A stretch of 64,000 nt of DNA from Mucilaginibacter sp. Its GTDB lineage: Bacteria > Bacteroidota > Bacteroidia > Sphingobacteriales > Sphingobacteriaceae. The position numbers and the translations under genes were made by a program. The notes beneath the pieces were generated by a model, which saw only the letters and a list, made by a program, of their open reading frames with translations, was not told where the DNA came from and did not search any database. The stretch's first letter is position 1. The number at the start of each line of letters is the position of its first letter. Below are positions 37,852-47,518 of this stretch, piece after piece. Location of the stretch: contig JAQBOA010000022.1 of the NCBI GenBank assembly GCA_028288305.1, forward strand, positions 62,001 to 126,000, in the 5' to 3' direction.

Positions 37852-37949
37852 TTTGTCATTCTGAACGAAGTGAGAATCTTCACTATAAAAGGAATAACGG
37901 ATTACTTATAATACGTTAAAGATCCTTCTCTATCGCTCAGGATGACAAA
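37852..37949. repeat. ~98-bp dispersed repeat with inverted ends TTTGTCATTCTGAACGAAGTGAGAATCTT / AAGATCCTTCTCTATCGCTCAGGATGACAAA
   Basis: Imperfect terminal inverted repeat read directly. Confidence 0.8.
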
Positions 37950-37961
37950 AACAGAACCCCT

Positions 37962-39476
37962 ATGCTTTCTATAACTCACGTAACTGTACGATTTCTTAAC
38001 AACACCTTATTTACTAATTTAAACTTTACTGTAAAAAAAGGAGAGAACTGGGCTTTGGTTGGCGAAAGTGGATCGGGCAAGAGTGCATTGTTGCAAACCA
38101 TTGCAGGTAGATTTAATATAACGGGAGGAACAATTGCTTATCATTTTTTTGATGATTATTTAAAACTGGAAGTTGATATTGATGATTATTTTACCTTTCA
38201 TAAGCTGATTGCCCTGGTAGAAAGTAAACACCACTTCAAAAACCTTTCCAATACAACTGAATTTTATTATCAGCAGCGCTTTAATTCATCCGATTCAGAA
38301 GATGCCTTAACAGTTACCCAATATTTGAATTCGGTAACATCAATTCCTCATGAAAACATTTACTGGACTTTTGAAAAAGTAATAACGCTGTTAAATCTTG
38401 AGTTGTTACAAGATAAACAACTGATAAAACTATCAAACGGCGAAACAAAACGCCTGATGCTTGCTGCGGCTTTATTAAAAAATCCAGTATTATTATTGCT
38501 TGATAATCCTTTAACAGGTTTAGATGTACAAACCCGTAAGGATTTCAATTTAATTGTTGACGAGATCATAGCATCCGGAATTACTGTAATTATGGCAACC
38601 TCAGCTCATGAAATCCCTGAAGCTATCACGCAGGTAGCAATTTTGCATGAGGGAAAAATAAAGGATCAGGTTTCTAAAGATCAGTTTAAACCTGAAATGG
38701 TTATACAAGAAACTAAAGATGAAATTGATTATTCAGAACTTAAAACATTATTGAATACCAATACTGATAAAACAACTTATCAGTATATAGTAAAGATGAA
38801 TAAGGTGCATATAAAGTATGGGGATAAAGTTATTTTGAATGATGTAAACTGGGAGATACTGCCAGGAGAACGTTGGGCTTTGCTTGGGCCAAATGGAGCC
38901 GGGAAATCTACTCTATTGAGTTTAATTAACGGTGATAACCCACAGGCTTATGCCAATGATATTGTTTTATTTGATAAGAAACGCGGCACAGGTGAAAGTA
39001 TCTGGGATATAAAAAGTAAAATTGGTTTTGTCTCGCCCGAATTACACCAGTATTTCCCTACGGATAACAGTTGTTTACAGGTTATTGAATCGGGATATTA
39101 TGATACTTTAGGATTGTTCAGGCCATCTCAAAAAATAAAATCAGAAACAGCATTACTATGGATGAAGGCATTGGAGATTGAAAAGTATGCTCGTGTTTTG
39201 CTGAAAAACATTCCGGCAAGCGCCCAGCGTTTATGCCTGCTTGCACGGGCCCTGATAAAAAATCCGGCCCTGCTTATTTTTGACGAACCGTGCCAGGGAT
39301 TAGACGATCATCAGCAGCATCACTTTAAAACTTTGATAGACACTATTTGCAGCTTAAGCAATGTTACACTCATTTATGTAACACATTATCAACATGAAAT
39401 GCCTGATAGTGTAACAAAGGTTTTGAGGTTAAATAACACGAATTCGCACGAATTTTTGCGAATTTCACAAATCTAA
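37962..39476 (+). CDS. duplicated-NBD ABC transporter ATP-binding protein (ModF-like)
   Basis: Two Walker A motifs GESGSGKSALL and GPNGAGKSTLL; LSNGETKRLMLAAALLKNPVLLLLDNPLTGLD and LLARALIKNPALLIFDEPCQGLD. Confidence 0.92.
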   Translation: MLSITHVTVRFLNNTLFTNLNFTVKKGENWALVGESGSGKSALLQTIAGRFNITGGTIAYHFFDDYLKLEVDIDDYFTFHKLIALVESKHHFKNLSNTTEFYYQQRFNSSDSEDALTVTQYLNSVTSIPHENIYWTFEKVITLLNLELLQDKQLIKLSNGETKRLMLAAALLKNPVLLLLDNPLTGLDVQTRKDFNLIVDEIIASGITVIMATSAHEIPEAITQVAILHEGKIKDQVSKDQFKPEMVIQETKDEIDYSELKTLLNTNTDKTTYQYIVKMNKVHIKYGDKVILNDVNWEILPGERWALLGPNGAGKSTLLSLINGDNPQAYANDIVLFDKKRGTGESIWDIKSKIGFVSPELHQYFPTDNSCLQVIESGYYDTLGLFRPSQKIKSETALLWMKALEIEKYARVLLKNIPASAQRLCLLARALIKNPALLIFDEPCQGLDDHQQHHFKTLIDTICSLSNVTLIYVTHYQHEMPDSVTKVLRLNNTNSHEFLRISQI

Positions 39477-39536
39477 TTCGAGAAAAATTCGGACAGACTT
39501 ATTCGTGAAATTCGCAAAAATTCGTGCGAATTCGTG
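39437..39536. repeat. 32-bp perfect inverted repeat CACGAATTCGCACGAATTTTTGCGAATTTCAC
   Basis: Arms 39437-39468 and 39505-39536, 36-nt spacer; left arm encodes the C-terminus of the ABC protein. Confidence 0.95.
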
Positions 39537-39556
39537 CTGATTCAATATATTTGTGC

Positions 39557-40681
39557 ATGAATACAGCCGATCTGTTGCAGCGCGCTTTGCGGTTTGAATT
39601 TTTAACTCAGGAAGAAGGGGTTTACCTCTATAATAACGCCTCCACCCCTGATTTAATGTACACGGCCAACGAGCTGCGTAAAGTACAGGTACCTCATGGT
39701 AAAGTAACCTGGCAGATAGACCGTAATGTAAATACCACTAATGTTTGTATTGCTAACTGTAAATTCTGCAACTTTTTCCGTCGTCCCGGTCACGAGGATA
39801 GCTATATAACAGATATTGAAACCTATAAACAGAAAATAGAAGAAACTTTCCGCTATGGCGGCGACCAGCTGCTATTACAGGGTGGCCACCATCCGGAGTT
39901 AGGTTTGAAATTTTATGCAGATACTTTCAGGCAATTAAAAGAGTTATATCCCACCTTAAAACTACATTCATTAGGTCCACCAGAAATTGCGCATGTCGCA
40001 AAGCTTGAAGGTATGAGCCATATCGACGTTTTAAGAGAACTGAAAGCAGCAGGGTTGGATTCATTACCAGGCGCGGGTGCCGAAATTTTAAATGACCGTG
40101 TTCGCCGCCTCATCAGCAAAGGAAAATGCGGCGGTAAAGAATGGCTGGATGTAATGCGTGCTGCACATAAATTAAACCTGCCGAGCTCGGCAACCATGAT
40201 GTTTGGCCATATAGAAACCATTGATGAGCGCTTTGAGCATTTAGTTTGGATCCGGGAAGTACAAGCTGAAAAACCGGAAGACGCCTACGGATTTGTGGCA
40301 TTTATACCTTGGCCTTTTCAGGATGATGGTACGCTACTTCGCAAAGTAAGGGGCATAACCAATAATGTTACCGGTGATGAATATATCCGTATGATAGCGC
40401 TTAGCCGCATTATGCTGCCCAACATAAAAAATATACAAGCCTCCTGGTTAACAGTTGGTAAGCAGGTAGCACAATTATGTCTGCATGCCGGTGCCAATGA
40501 TTTTGGTTCTATCATGATCGAAGAAAATGTGGTATCTGCAGCAGGCGCACCTCATCGCTTCACGGCAAAAGGCATACAGGAATCCATAAAAGAAGCCGGA
40601 TTTGAACCCCAATTGCGCACTCAAAAATATGAATGGCGCCAAATTCCGGCACAGATAGAAGAACAAGTAATTAATTATTAG
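39557..40681 (+). CDS. mqnC: cyclic dehypoxanthinyl futalosine synthase, radical SAM
   Basis: VTWQIDRNVNTTNVCIANCKFCNFFRRPGHEDSY (CxxxCxxC), LLQGGHHPELGLKFY, LPGAGAEILNDRVR. ATG at 39557 preferred over GTG 39524 inside the repeat. Confidence 0.95.
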   Translation: MNTADLLQRALRFEFLTQEEGVYLYNNASTPDLMYTANELRKVQVPHGKVTWQIDRNVNTTNVCIANCKFCNFFRRPGHEDSYITDIETYKQKIEETFRYGGDQLLLQGGHHPELGLKFYADTFRQLKELYPTLKLHSLGPPEIAHVAKLEGMSHIDVLRELKAAGLDSLPGAGAEILNDRVRRLISKGKCGGKEWLDVMRAAHKLNLPSSATMMFGHIETIDERFEHLVWIREVQAEKPEDAYGFVAFIPWPFQDDGTLLRKVRGITNNVTGDEYIRMIALSRIMLPNIKNIQASWLTVGKQVAQLCLHAGANDFGSIMIEENVVSAAGAPHRFTAKGIQESIKEAGFEPQLRTQKYEWRQIPAQIEEQVINY

Positions 40682-40702
40682 TAAGAGTCGCAAAAGTCCG
40701 GA

Positions 40703-40791
40703 AGTCAGTAAAGTCCGAAAGATGTTTGGTTATTCAAGATTGGAACTTATCAAAGTTGTTTTCTTTTCTTTACTTTCGGACTTTACTGACT
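40703..40791. repeat. 19-bp perfect inverted repeat AGTCAGTAAAGTCCGAAAG
   Basis: Arms 40703-40721 and 40773-40791; further AAGTCCG units on both sides. Confidence 0.9.
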
Positions 40792-40819
40792 TTCGGACTT
40801 TCAGACTGACCTAAAACAA

Positions 40820-41380
40820 ATGGAAGATATAGAACAATACATTGAAGCATTGATCTTTGTTTCGGAACAAAGCATACGTTCAGAAGAAATTATATATTGC
40901 CTTCAATCGGCATTTAGCCATGATTTTAATGAAGAAGAGATAAACCAGCATATTCAAAATATTACAAATAAATACCAGGATAAACGTTTTGCCATGGAAG
41001 TTGTTAAACTGAACAATGGCTATCAATTTTTAACAAAGAAAAATTATCACACCGTAATTAGCCTTTTGCAAGCCCAACGATCTAAAAAGAAATTAAGCCA
41101 GGCCGCGCTTGAAACGCTTGCAATAATTGCCTACAAACAACCGGTAACAAAACCGGATATTGAACAAATACGGGGCGTAAATTGTGATTATTCTATCCAA
41201 AAACTGCTCGAAAAAGAATTAATTTCTATAGTTGGCAAGTCGGAAGCTATCGGTAAACCTATACTTTATGGCACCAGCACCCTTTTTATGGATTATTTTG
41301 GAATTAACAATATAAATGATTTACCTCAAATTAAGGACTTTACAGATAACACTGCATCAATTGGCGAACACGCCGAATAA
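40820..41380 (+). CDS. scpB: SMC-Scp complex subunit ScpB
   Basis: LSQAALETLAIIAYKQPVTKPDIEQIRGVNCDYSIQKLLEKELISIVGKSEAIGKPILYGTS. Confidence 0.95.
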   Translation: MEDIEQYIEALIFVSEQSIRSEEIIYCLQSAFSHDFNEEEINQHIQNITNKYQDKRFAMEVVKLNNGYQFLTKKNYHTVISLLQAQRSKKKLSQAALETLAIIAYKQPVTKPDIEQIRGVNCDYSIQKLLEKELISIVGKSEAIGKPILYGTSTLFMDYFGINNINDLPQIKDFTDNTASIGEHAE

Positions 41381-41540
41381 TTATTTAAAAATAAATAAAT
41401 TAAAAATTGTTATTTTTAATGAAAATGATTTTGATTATTTTTACTTAACAAATGAGGTTAACCGCATCTTAAAAATTAAAATTTGCGTTTAAATGGATAT
41501 AAGTTAATATTGAAAAAAGTTTTACTAAAAAATTCATGGC

Positions 41541-41732
41541 ATGGGAACTCCAAAAAAACCTGTAAACAAGAAAGCTGATCCTAAAAGCTTGGGTGAAGAT
41601 GATGACGATGATAGCATACTTGATCAGAAAGCCCCAAAAAAAATAATTGATGAAGACGAAGATTTTGATGGCCCTTTGGATGACATTGGGTATGAGAATT
41701 TTGATGAATATGATGACGACGAAGATTATTGA
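41541..41732 (+). CDS. short highly acidic hypothetical protein
   Basis: 63 aa, Asp/Glu-rich, isolated with its own downstream terminator. Confidence 0.6.
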   Translation: MGTPKKPVNKKADPKSLGEDDDDDSILDQKAPKKIIDEDEDFDGPLDDIGYENFDEYDDDEDY

Positions 41733-41754
41733 TTTCTAACATATAGGATTGTTT

Positions 41755-41787
41755 AAAGCATTCAGACTAATCTGGATGCTTTTTTTA
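41755..41787 (+). terminator. intrinsic terminator
   Basis: AAAGCATTCAGACTAATCTGGATGCTTTTTTT. Confidence 0.8.
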
Positions 41788-41812
41788 TTAGCTTACTCTC
41801 TTAAATATACAC

Positions 41813-42934
41813 ATGACCATTATTGAGGTAAAAGACAAAGTCACGAAAAAAGAATTTTTAGACGTAGCGAGGGAAATTTATAAAAACGATAAAATTTGGG
41901 TTTGCCCGCTTGACAATGATGTTGAAGCAGTTTTCGATCCTTCCAAAAACAATTTTCATCAAGATGGCAAATGTACCCGGTGGATACTTAAGGATAATAA
42001 CGGTCAGTTAGTTGGCCGCATTTCAGCTTTTATAAATAACAAAAAAGCTTACAATTATGAACAACCGACAGGTGGAATTGGCTTTTTTGAATGTATAAAT
42101 AATGAAAAAGCAGCTTTTATTTTGTTTGATACTGCAAAAAGATGGCTTATTGAAAGTGGTATGCAGGCAATGGATGGCCCAATTAATTTCGGTGAAAATG
42201 ATACTTTCTGGGGCTTGCTGACAGAGGGTTTTACTTCTCCCCCATCATACGGCATGAATTATAATCCTGCTTATTATCAATCATTTTTTGATCATTACGG
42301 GTTTAAAACATTATATGCCCAAATCACCAATCATTTAGATATACTTAAACCATTTCCTGAAAGGTTTTATAAAATAGCAAAATGGGTTTCACAAAAACCT
42401 GGTTACGAATTTATACATCTCCGTGCTAAGGAAATTGAAAAGTTCGCTGTCGATTTTATGGAAATTTACAATGATGCATGGAAGGGTTTTGAAAATTTTG
42501 TTCCGATTTCTAACGACACTATTATCGAAAGTTTCAAAAAAATGAAACCGCTAATGGACGAAAAATTAATATATTTCGCTTATGCAAACGGAGAGCCGGC
42601 ATCGTTCCTCATCGTATTACCTGACGCAAACCCCATGCTTAAACCATTAAAAGGTAAGCTCGACCTACTAGGAAAGCTTACCTTTTTATACAAGAAATGG
42701 AAAGGGGTTTCAAGAATGAGAGCAATTGTAATGGGAACAAAACAAAAATTTCAAAATCACGGACTTGAATCTGCTCTTTTTATCACGCTTGGTGAGTATG
42801 TTTTACCTTTGAACCAATATACAGAACTGGAGCTATCATGGGTTGGCGATTTTAATGAAAAAATGATAGCTATGCATAATGCGATGGGTGCAGTATTTGG
42901 GAAAAAACACTTAACAATGCGTTATATTTTCTGA
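41813..42934 (+). CDS. GNAT-fold hypothetical protein
   Basis: 373 aa; DGKCTRWILKDNNGQLVGRISAFINNK and PINFGENDTFWGLLTEGFTSPPSYGMNYNPAYYQSFFDHYGFK. Confidence 0.8.
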   Translation: MTIIEVKDKVTKKEFLDVAREIYKNDKIWVCPLDNDVEAVFDPSKNNFHQDGKCTRWILKDNNGQLVGRISAFINNKKAYNYEQPTGGIGFFECINNEKAAFILFDTAKRWLIESGMQAMDGPINFGENDTFWGLLTEGFTSPPSYGMNYNPAYYQSFFDHYGFKTLYAQITNHLDILKPFPERFYKIAKWVSQKPGYEFIHLRAKEIEKFAVDFMEIYNDAWKGFENFVPISNDTIIESFKKMKPLMDEKLIYFAYANGEPASFLIVLPDANPMLKPLKGKLDLLGKLTFLYKKWKGVSRMRAIVMGTKQKFQNHGLESALFITLGEYVLPLNQYTELELSWVGDFNEKMIAMHNAMGAVFGKKHLTMRYIF

Positions 42935-42991
42935 AATCTTGGAAAGTTTGCTATTGTAAAATTAACCAATAATTAATACTGATTAATTTAA

Positions 42992-43333
42992 TCAAGCAGT
43001 CGCCTTACTATGGCGTAACTCTTCAAATAATTCTATAACTTTCTTTTGAAGATCAATAACTTCAGTTTCGCGGTCCATTAATTTTTTGTGAATGGTTTCA
43101 AGTTCAGTCACAAACTTTTGATCCTGTTCAGCATCGTTAAGTGTAAGCAATTGAACCACTGACATTTCAAACAACGTAGCGATCTGTTCAAGTCTCGACA
43201 GGTTAATGTCAGTAATGCCTGTTTCAATTTTTGAAAAGGCAGGAATAGAAATATCTAGTCTTTTTGCAACATCCTCCTGGCTCCATCCCTTTTGGTGACG
43301 TAATAATCTAATTTTTTTTCCAAGTGTCTTCAT
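42992..43333 (-). CDS. XRE-family HTH regulator
   Basis: KKIRLLRHQKGWSQEDVAKRLDISIPAFSKIETGITDINLSRLEQIATLFEM. Confidence 0.93.
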   Translation of the reverse strand: MKTLGKKIRLLRHQKGWSQEDVAKRLDISIPAFSKIETGITDINLSRLEQIATLFEMSVVQLLTLNDAEQDQKFVTELETIHKKLMDRETEVIDLQKKVIELFEELRHSKATA

Positions 43334-43585
43334 GTTCTATTTTTAAGGGTGTAGGTATTTCGCAAAAGTTAATAAAGTTACAAATACTATTTAAAATTTA
43401 CCTAATGTTATATAAAAAATAATTTTATGTTGTTAAATTATTACATATAAATTTAACAAGTTGATATATTATATAAATAATATATCTGTCAAATTAAATT
43501 TATTATTGCAAAACCTGGAATGTTATACGATTTACTTATCCAATAAGTTGCATAAACTTATCTTTATATTTAAATTAATGATGTT

Positions 43586-44434
43586 TCAATTAACCGAAAT
43601 ATTAATAAACTTTGCCGCTACCCAATCCTTGTTTTTTTTATGATCCTGGTACTTTAAACCCAATTTACTGGCCTCATCTGAGATTATAGACAGATCAGGT
43701 GTTTCATAAAAACCGCTCAAATAAATTTCTCCGCCCGGCTTAATTGCTTCCTTATAACGTGGTAATTGGTCGAGCAGAATATTCCGGTTAATGTTGGCTA
43801 AAATAATGTCGAACTGTTCATGCGGTATTACATCTTCGGATCCACAAATTGCTTTAACGTTAAGTACTTTGTTTAATTGTGTGTTTTCATTAGTGCTGGC
43901 GTAGCATATTGGGTCATAATCAATAGCTGTGATTTCATTAGCACCTAATTTAGAAGCCATAATTGCTAAAATACCCGTACCACAGCCCATATCAAGCACC
44001 TTTTTATTTTCAAGATCATTTTCCAGCATTAATTCCAGCATCATTGAAGTTGTTTGATGATGTCCGGTCCCGAATGCCATTTTCGGATCGATCACAATTT
44101 CATAAGGAAATTCCGGGTTTGGTTGGTGAAAAGTAGCACGTACGGAAATTTTATTGCCAATCTCTAATGGTTCAAAATTGCTTTCCCACACTTCATTCCA
44201 GTTTTTTTGAGGAATAAGTGTTGTCTCGTAACTAAACGAAAACATATCCTTATATAAAGATAAAGCGTCATCCAATTTATCCTGGTTAAATTCAGCGGAA
44301 GGAATATAAGCCTTAAATCCAAAATCAACTTCCTCAAAAGTATCAAAACCAATTTCACCCAAAGTATTGATCAGTAAATCCTGCTGATAATCTTCTGTAG
44401 TTATTGTGGTGAAAAGTAGTTCGTAATAATTCAT
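43586..44434 (-). CDS. prmA: ribosomal protein L11 methyltransferase
   Basis: MAFGTGHHQTTSMMLELM, VLDMGCGTGILAIMASKLGA, DIILANINRNILLDQL. Confidence 0.95.
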   Translation of the reverse strand: MNYYELLFTTITTEDYQQDLLINTLGEIGFDTFEEVDFGFKAYIPSAEFNQDKLDDALSLYKDMFSFSYETTLIPQKNWNEVWESNFEPLEIGNKISVRATFHQPNPEFPYEIVIDPKMAFGTGHHQTTSMMLELMLENDLENKKVLDMGCGTGILAIMASKLGANEITAIDYDPICYASTNENTQLNKVLNVKAICGSEDVIPHEQFDIILANINRNILLDQLPRYKEAIKPGGEIYLSGFYETPDLSIISDEASKLGLKYQDHKKNKDWVAAKFINISVN

Positions 44435-44461
44435 TTGTTAAATGTAAGATTGAATATATTA

Positions 44462-44884
44462 TTATTTTAGTAAACGCAATATGAATAAATTAATCATCCA
44501 ATAAATCATCTGTACGGATGTCATAAAGATTAATAATTTGAAAAAATGTTTAACACTATCATTTAAATCAGATATAGCGTAACTTATACTAAAGGCAAAT
44601 AATAAACAAATAAAACCTGAGTCTATAACAGCATTTAATTTATCAACTCTTGATTTGGCTTTAATGCTATCAAATACGGGGACTATAATTAATAATTGTG
44701 TTAACACAGCTACTGTAAATAATAATGGCAACATATACCTATAAAAAGCCATAAAACTGATCAGATTACCTTCACCCATTTCATCAATCTTCAGCGTAAA
44801 ATACAAGGTACTGTACCTGACAGCTAAAAAGAAAACTACAAATCCTGTAAAAGGAGGTAAAAATATTTTGAGCAGTTTTGTCAT
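44462..44884 (-). CDS. small membrane protein of unknown function
   Basis: 140 aa with four hydrophobic segments. Confidence 0.65.
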   Translation of the reverse strand: MTKLLKIFLPPFTGFVVFFLAVRYSTLYFTLKIDEMGEGNLISFMAFYRYMLPLLFTVAVLTQLLIIVPVFDSIKAKSRVDKLNAVIDSGFICLLFAFSISYAISDLNDSVKHFFKLLIFMTSVQMIYWMINLFILRLLK

Positions 44885-44894
44885 CGGCTGGAAC

Positions 44895-45037
44895 GTAGAG
44901 ATTAGAGATTGGCTAATTAGAGATTAGATGTCATAAGTATGAAAAGTTCCAAATTTTATCTCCCCCATCAATTTTCATTTCATCTACTGGATTCTTGCAT
45001 GGTTTCTAATCTCTAACCTCCGGCCTCTAATCTCTAC
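44895..45037. repeat. inverted repeat of 7-bp AGAGATT units
   Basis: GTAGAGATTAGAG (44895-44907) versus CTCTAATCTCTAC (45025-45037), extended by imperfect units. Confidence 0.88.
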
Positions 45038-45038
45038 A

Positions 45039-45803
45039 TCAATTAAACACCTTAACAATATCCACAAAATCCCGTGATTTTAAGGATGCTCCGCCAATTA
45101 ATCCGCCATCAATATCAGGTTGAGCAAAAAGTTCAGGTGCATTTTTGGGGTTACAACTCCCACCGTATAAAATTGTGGTATTGTTTGCAATCTCATGGCC
45201 GTATTTTGCGGCAATTTCTATGCGGATAAATGCATGAATTTCCTGCGCCTGATCTGATGATGCCGTTTTACCGGTACCAATTGCCCAAACTGGTTCGTAG
45301 GCTATAGTTAATTGTTCAAATTGTTCCTCATCTAAATGAAAAACGCCTTCTTCCAACTGACTTTTTATAATGCTAAAATGCTGATTGGCTTCACGCTGCT
45401 CCAACGTTTCGCCGATACAGAAAATTGGCTTTAAACCGTTATTTAAAACAGTATCTGTTTTTTTGGCCAGCAATTCGTTGCTTTCGCCAAAATACTGGCG
45501 ACGCTCTGAATGTCCTAAAATAACGTATTCAGCACCTATAGATTTGATCATTTTTGCTGATATCTCGCCAGTATATGCTCCGGATTCGACCTGATGGGCA
45601 TTTTGTGCGCCTAATGATATTTTATCATAACCTTTTGCCATTTGGACGAGACTATGTAAATGAATAAACGGACTGCAAACAACAGCTTCCTGCTTACCGG
45701 TTACTTCGTCTTTAATCATGTTTATGATTTCAGAAAACAAACTTAACCCTTCATTATAGTCAAGGTTCATTTTCCAGTTTCCGGCAACAATTTTTTTTCG
45801 CAT
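45039..45803 (-). CDS. tpiA: triose-phosphate isomerase
   Basis: RKKIVAGNWKMNLD, YVILGHSERRQYFGE, IAYEPVWAIGTGKTAS, LYGGSCNPKNA. Confidence 0.98.
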   Translation of the reverse strand: MRKKIVAGNWKMNLDYNEGLSLFSEIINMIKDEVTGKQEAVVCSPFIHLHSLVQMAKGYDKISLGAQNAHQVESGAYTGEISAKMIKSIGAEYVILGHSERRQYFGESNELLAKKTDTVLNNGLKPIFCIGETLEQREANQHFSIIKSQLEEGVFHLDEEQFEQLTIAYEPVWAIGTGKTASSDQAQEIHAFIRIEIAAKYGHEIANNTTILYGGSCNPKNAPELFAQPDIDGGLIGGASLKSRDFVDIVKVFN

Positions 45804-45844
45804 TTTAATTAGTTGGTTAAGTTATTTTAGTTGGGTTATAATTT

Positions 45845-45942
45845 GTAGACGCAATATTTTACGTCTCGGACCTTAATATTTTCTTTACTAATTTCACACT
45901 TTCCGTTCGGAGACGCAAAGTATTATGTCTCTACTCAAAAAC
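45845..45942. repeat. two inverted copies of a GTAGAGACGYAAARTATTRYGTCTC palindrome
   Basis: tgtagacgcaatattttacgtctcgga and tcggagacgcaaagtattatgtctctac. Confidence 0.8.
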
Positions 45943-47119
45943 GTCTGAATTCCTCCGTCAGCTCAAACACTTTCCTCAATATATTTTGCTCAATTTCATT
46001 AAATTTACGGTGTTCGCGGCGGGCAAAAACTTTTTCAGCTGTTTCAAACATCTTTTTTACAGAATAAACTTCGAAGCCCTGGTTTCCGCCCCACGCAAAA
46101 TCAGGTATAAAATTGCGTGGGAAACCCGATCCGAAAACATTGGCACTCACCCCTACTACAGTACCTGTATTAAACATGGTATTTATGGCGCATTTGGCAT
46201 GATCGGCCATAATTAATCCGCAAAATTGAAGCCCAGTTCTACGGAAACGCTGTGTAGTATAATCCCATATTTTTACCTCAGCATAATTATTTTTAAGGTT
46301 TGAGTTGTTTGAGTCGGCTCCGATATTACACCATTCGCCCAAAACAGAGTTTCCAAGATAACCCTCATGTCCTTTTGACGAATACCCCCACATCACTGCA
46401 TTGTTCAGCTCGCCGCCAACTCTCGAATACGGTCCGACGGTTGTTGCGCCATATATTTTTGCTCCCATTTTTACCTGCGAATGTTCACATAGTGCAAATG
46501 CCCCGCGAATATGTGTCCCTTCCCAAACTTCAGTATTATTTGCAAGGTAAATAGGACCGTTTGTAGTATTGAAGGTTGAACATTCGGCAACAGCACTATC
46601 CTCAGCAAAAAAATCATTGCCTATAATTGTATTTGTTGAACTAATGACTGCACTTTTACGGCCTTTGGTAATCAGCTTAAAATCCTTACGTAGCTCTATA
46701 TCGTTGTTCCTGAAAATATCTTCGGGGAAATTTATTACTACTGGTTTATAATCGAGGTTAACAGTGTGTTCAAATTGCGCTTTAGGGTCAAAACATCGGG
46801 CATCTATTTCATTTAGCTTTACAGCCACCAGGTGGTCGCCATAAATTAGGGCTACATTTCCATGTAAAGGTTTTATAGCTTCTATCAGGGCCTCATCCGG
46901 GCAAAATGAGCCATTTATAAACAAATTCCTTTCTTCAATTTTAGCAGGGAATTTTTCCTGTAGCCAGGATTGCGTATGCCACGAAAAATCGAGATCTAAA
47001 TATTTAGCCCATTTTTCCGCAATGGTAAGTATGCCTATACGCAGGTCGGCAACCGGACGAGTAAACGTTAAAGGCAGCAGTGTCTGATGCGCACTATCGT
47101 CAAAGAGGATTATTGCCAT
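45935..47119 (-). CDS. GlmU-family / putative sugar nucleotidyltransferase with left-handed beta helix
   Basis: MAIILFDDSAHQTLLPLTFTRPVADLRIGILTIAEKW; C-terminal hexapeptide-like region. Start set at 47119. Confidence 0.88.
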   Translation of the reverse strand: MAIILFDDSAHQTLLPLTFTRPVADLRIGILTIAEKWAKYLDLDFSWHTQSWLQEKFPAKIEERNLFINGSFCPDEALIEAIKPLHGNVALIYGDHLVAVKLNEIDARCFDPKAQFEHTVNLDYKPVVINFPEDIFRNNDIELRKDFKLITKGRKSAVISSTNTIIGNDFFAEDSAVAECSTFNTTNGPIYLANNTEVWEGTHIRGAFALCEHSQVKMGAKIYGATTVGPYSRVGGELNNAVMWGYSSKGHEGYLGNSVLGEWCNIGADSNNSNLKNNYAEVKIWDYTTQRFRRTGLQFCGLIMADHAKCAINTMFNTGTVVGVSANVFGSGFPRNFIPDFAWGGNQGFEVYSVKKMFETAEKVFARREHRKFNEIEQNILRKVFELTEEFRRF

Positions 47120-47188
47120 GGTGCAAAAATAAAAAAATCCCCCTGCCAAGTAGCGGAGAGATCTTTAAATATTTTATTAAACAAATAC

Positions 47189-47437
47189 TTATTTCTTGTT
47201 ATAACGGGTACGGAATTTATCGATACGTCCTGCGGTATCAACCAATTTCATCTTACCGGTATAAAAAGGGTGCGAAGTATGTGAAATTTCTAATTTTACT
47301 AACGGATAATCGTTACCATCTTCCCATTTAACAGTTTCGCGGGAGTCGATGCATGATTTTGTTATAAAAGCATAGTCGTTTGACATATCTTTAAAAACAA
47401 CTAATCTATAATTTTTTGGATGCAAGTCTTTTTTCAT
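47189..47437 (-). CDS. rpmE2: 50S ribosomal protein L31 type B
   Basis: [29 protein letters not shown]..., [28 protein letters not shown]. Confidence 0.97.
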   Translation of the reverse strand: MKKDLHPKNYRLVVFKDMSNDYAFITKSCIDSRETVKWEDGNDYPLVKLEISHTSHPFYTGKMKLVDTAGRIDKFRTRYNKK

Positions 47438-47518
47438 CGTGTCTTTTTCTTATAAAAGAGGTGCAAAGATAATTAAAAATTTAAAAGTAAAAAGTCAAAA
47501 ATAAAAATAGTTTTCTCA

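Noticed and set aside
39524-39556. GTG start giving 11 extra residues on MqnC
   Set aside because: Codons lie in the inverted repeat arm; conserved MqnC region begins after ATG 39557.
47080-47331. Plus-strand ORFs 47080..47331 and 47087..47284
   Set aside because: Antisense to L31 and the GlmU-family start; L31 is unambiguous on the minus strand.
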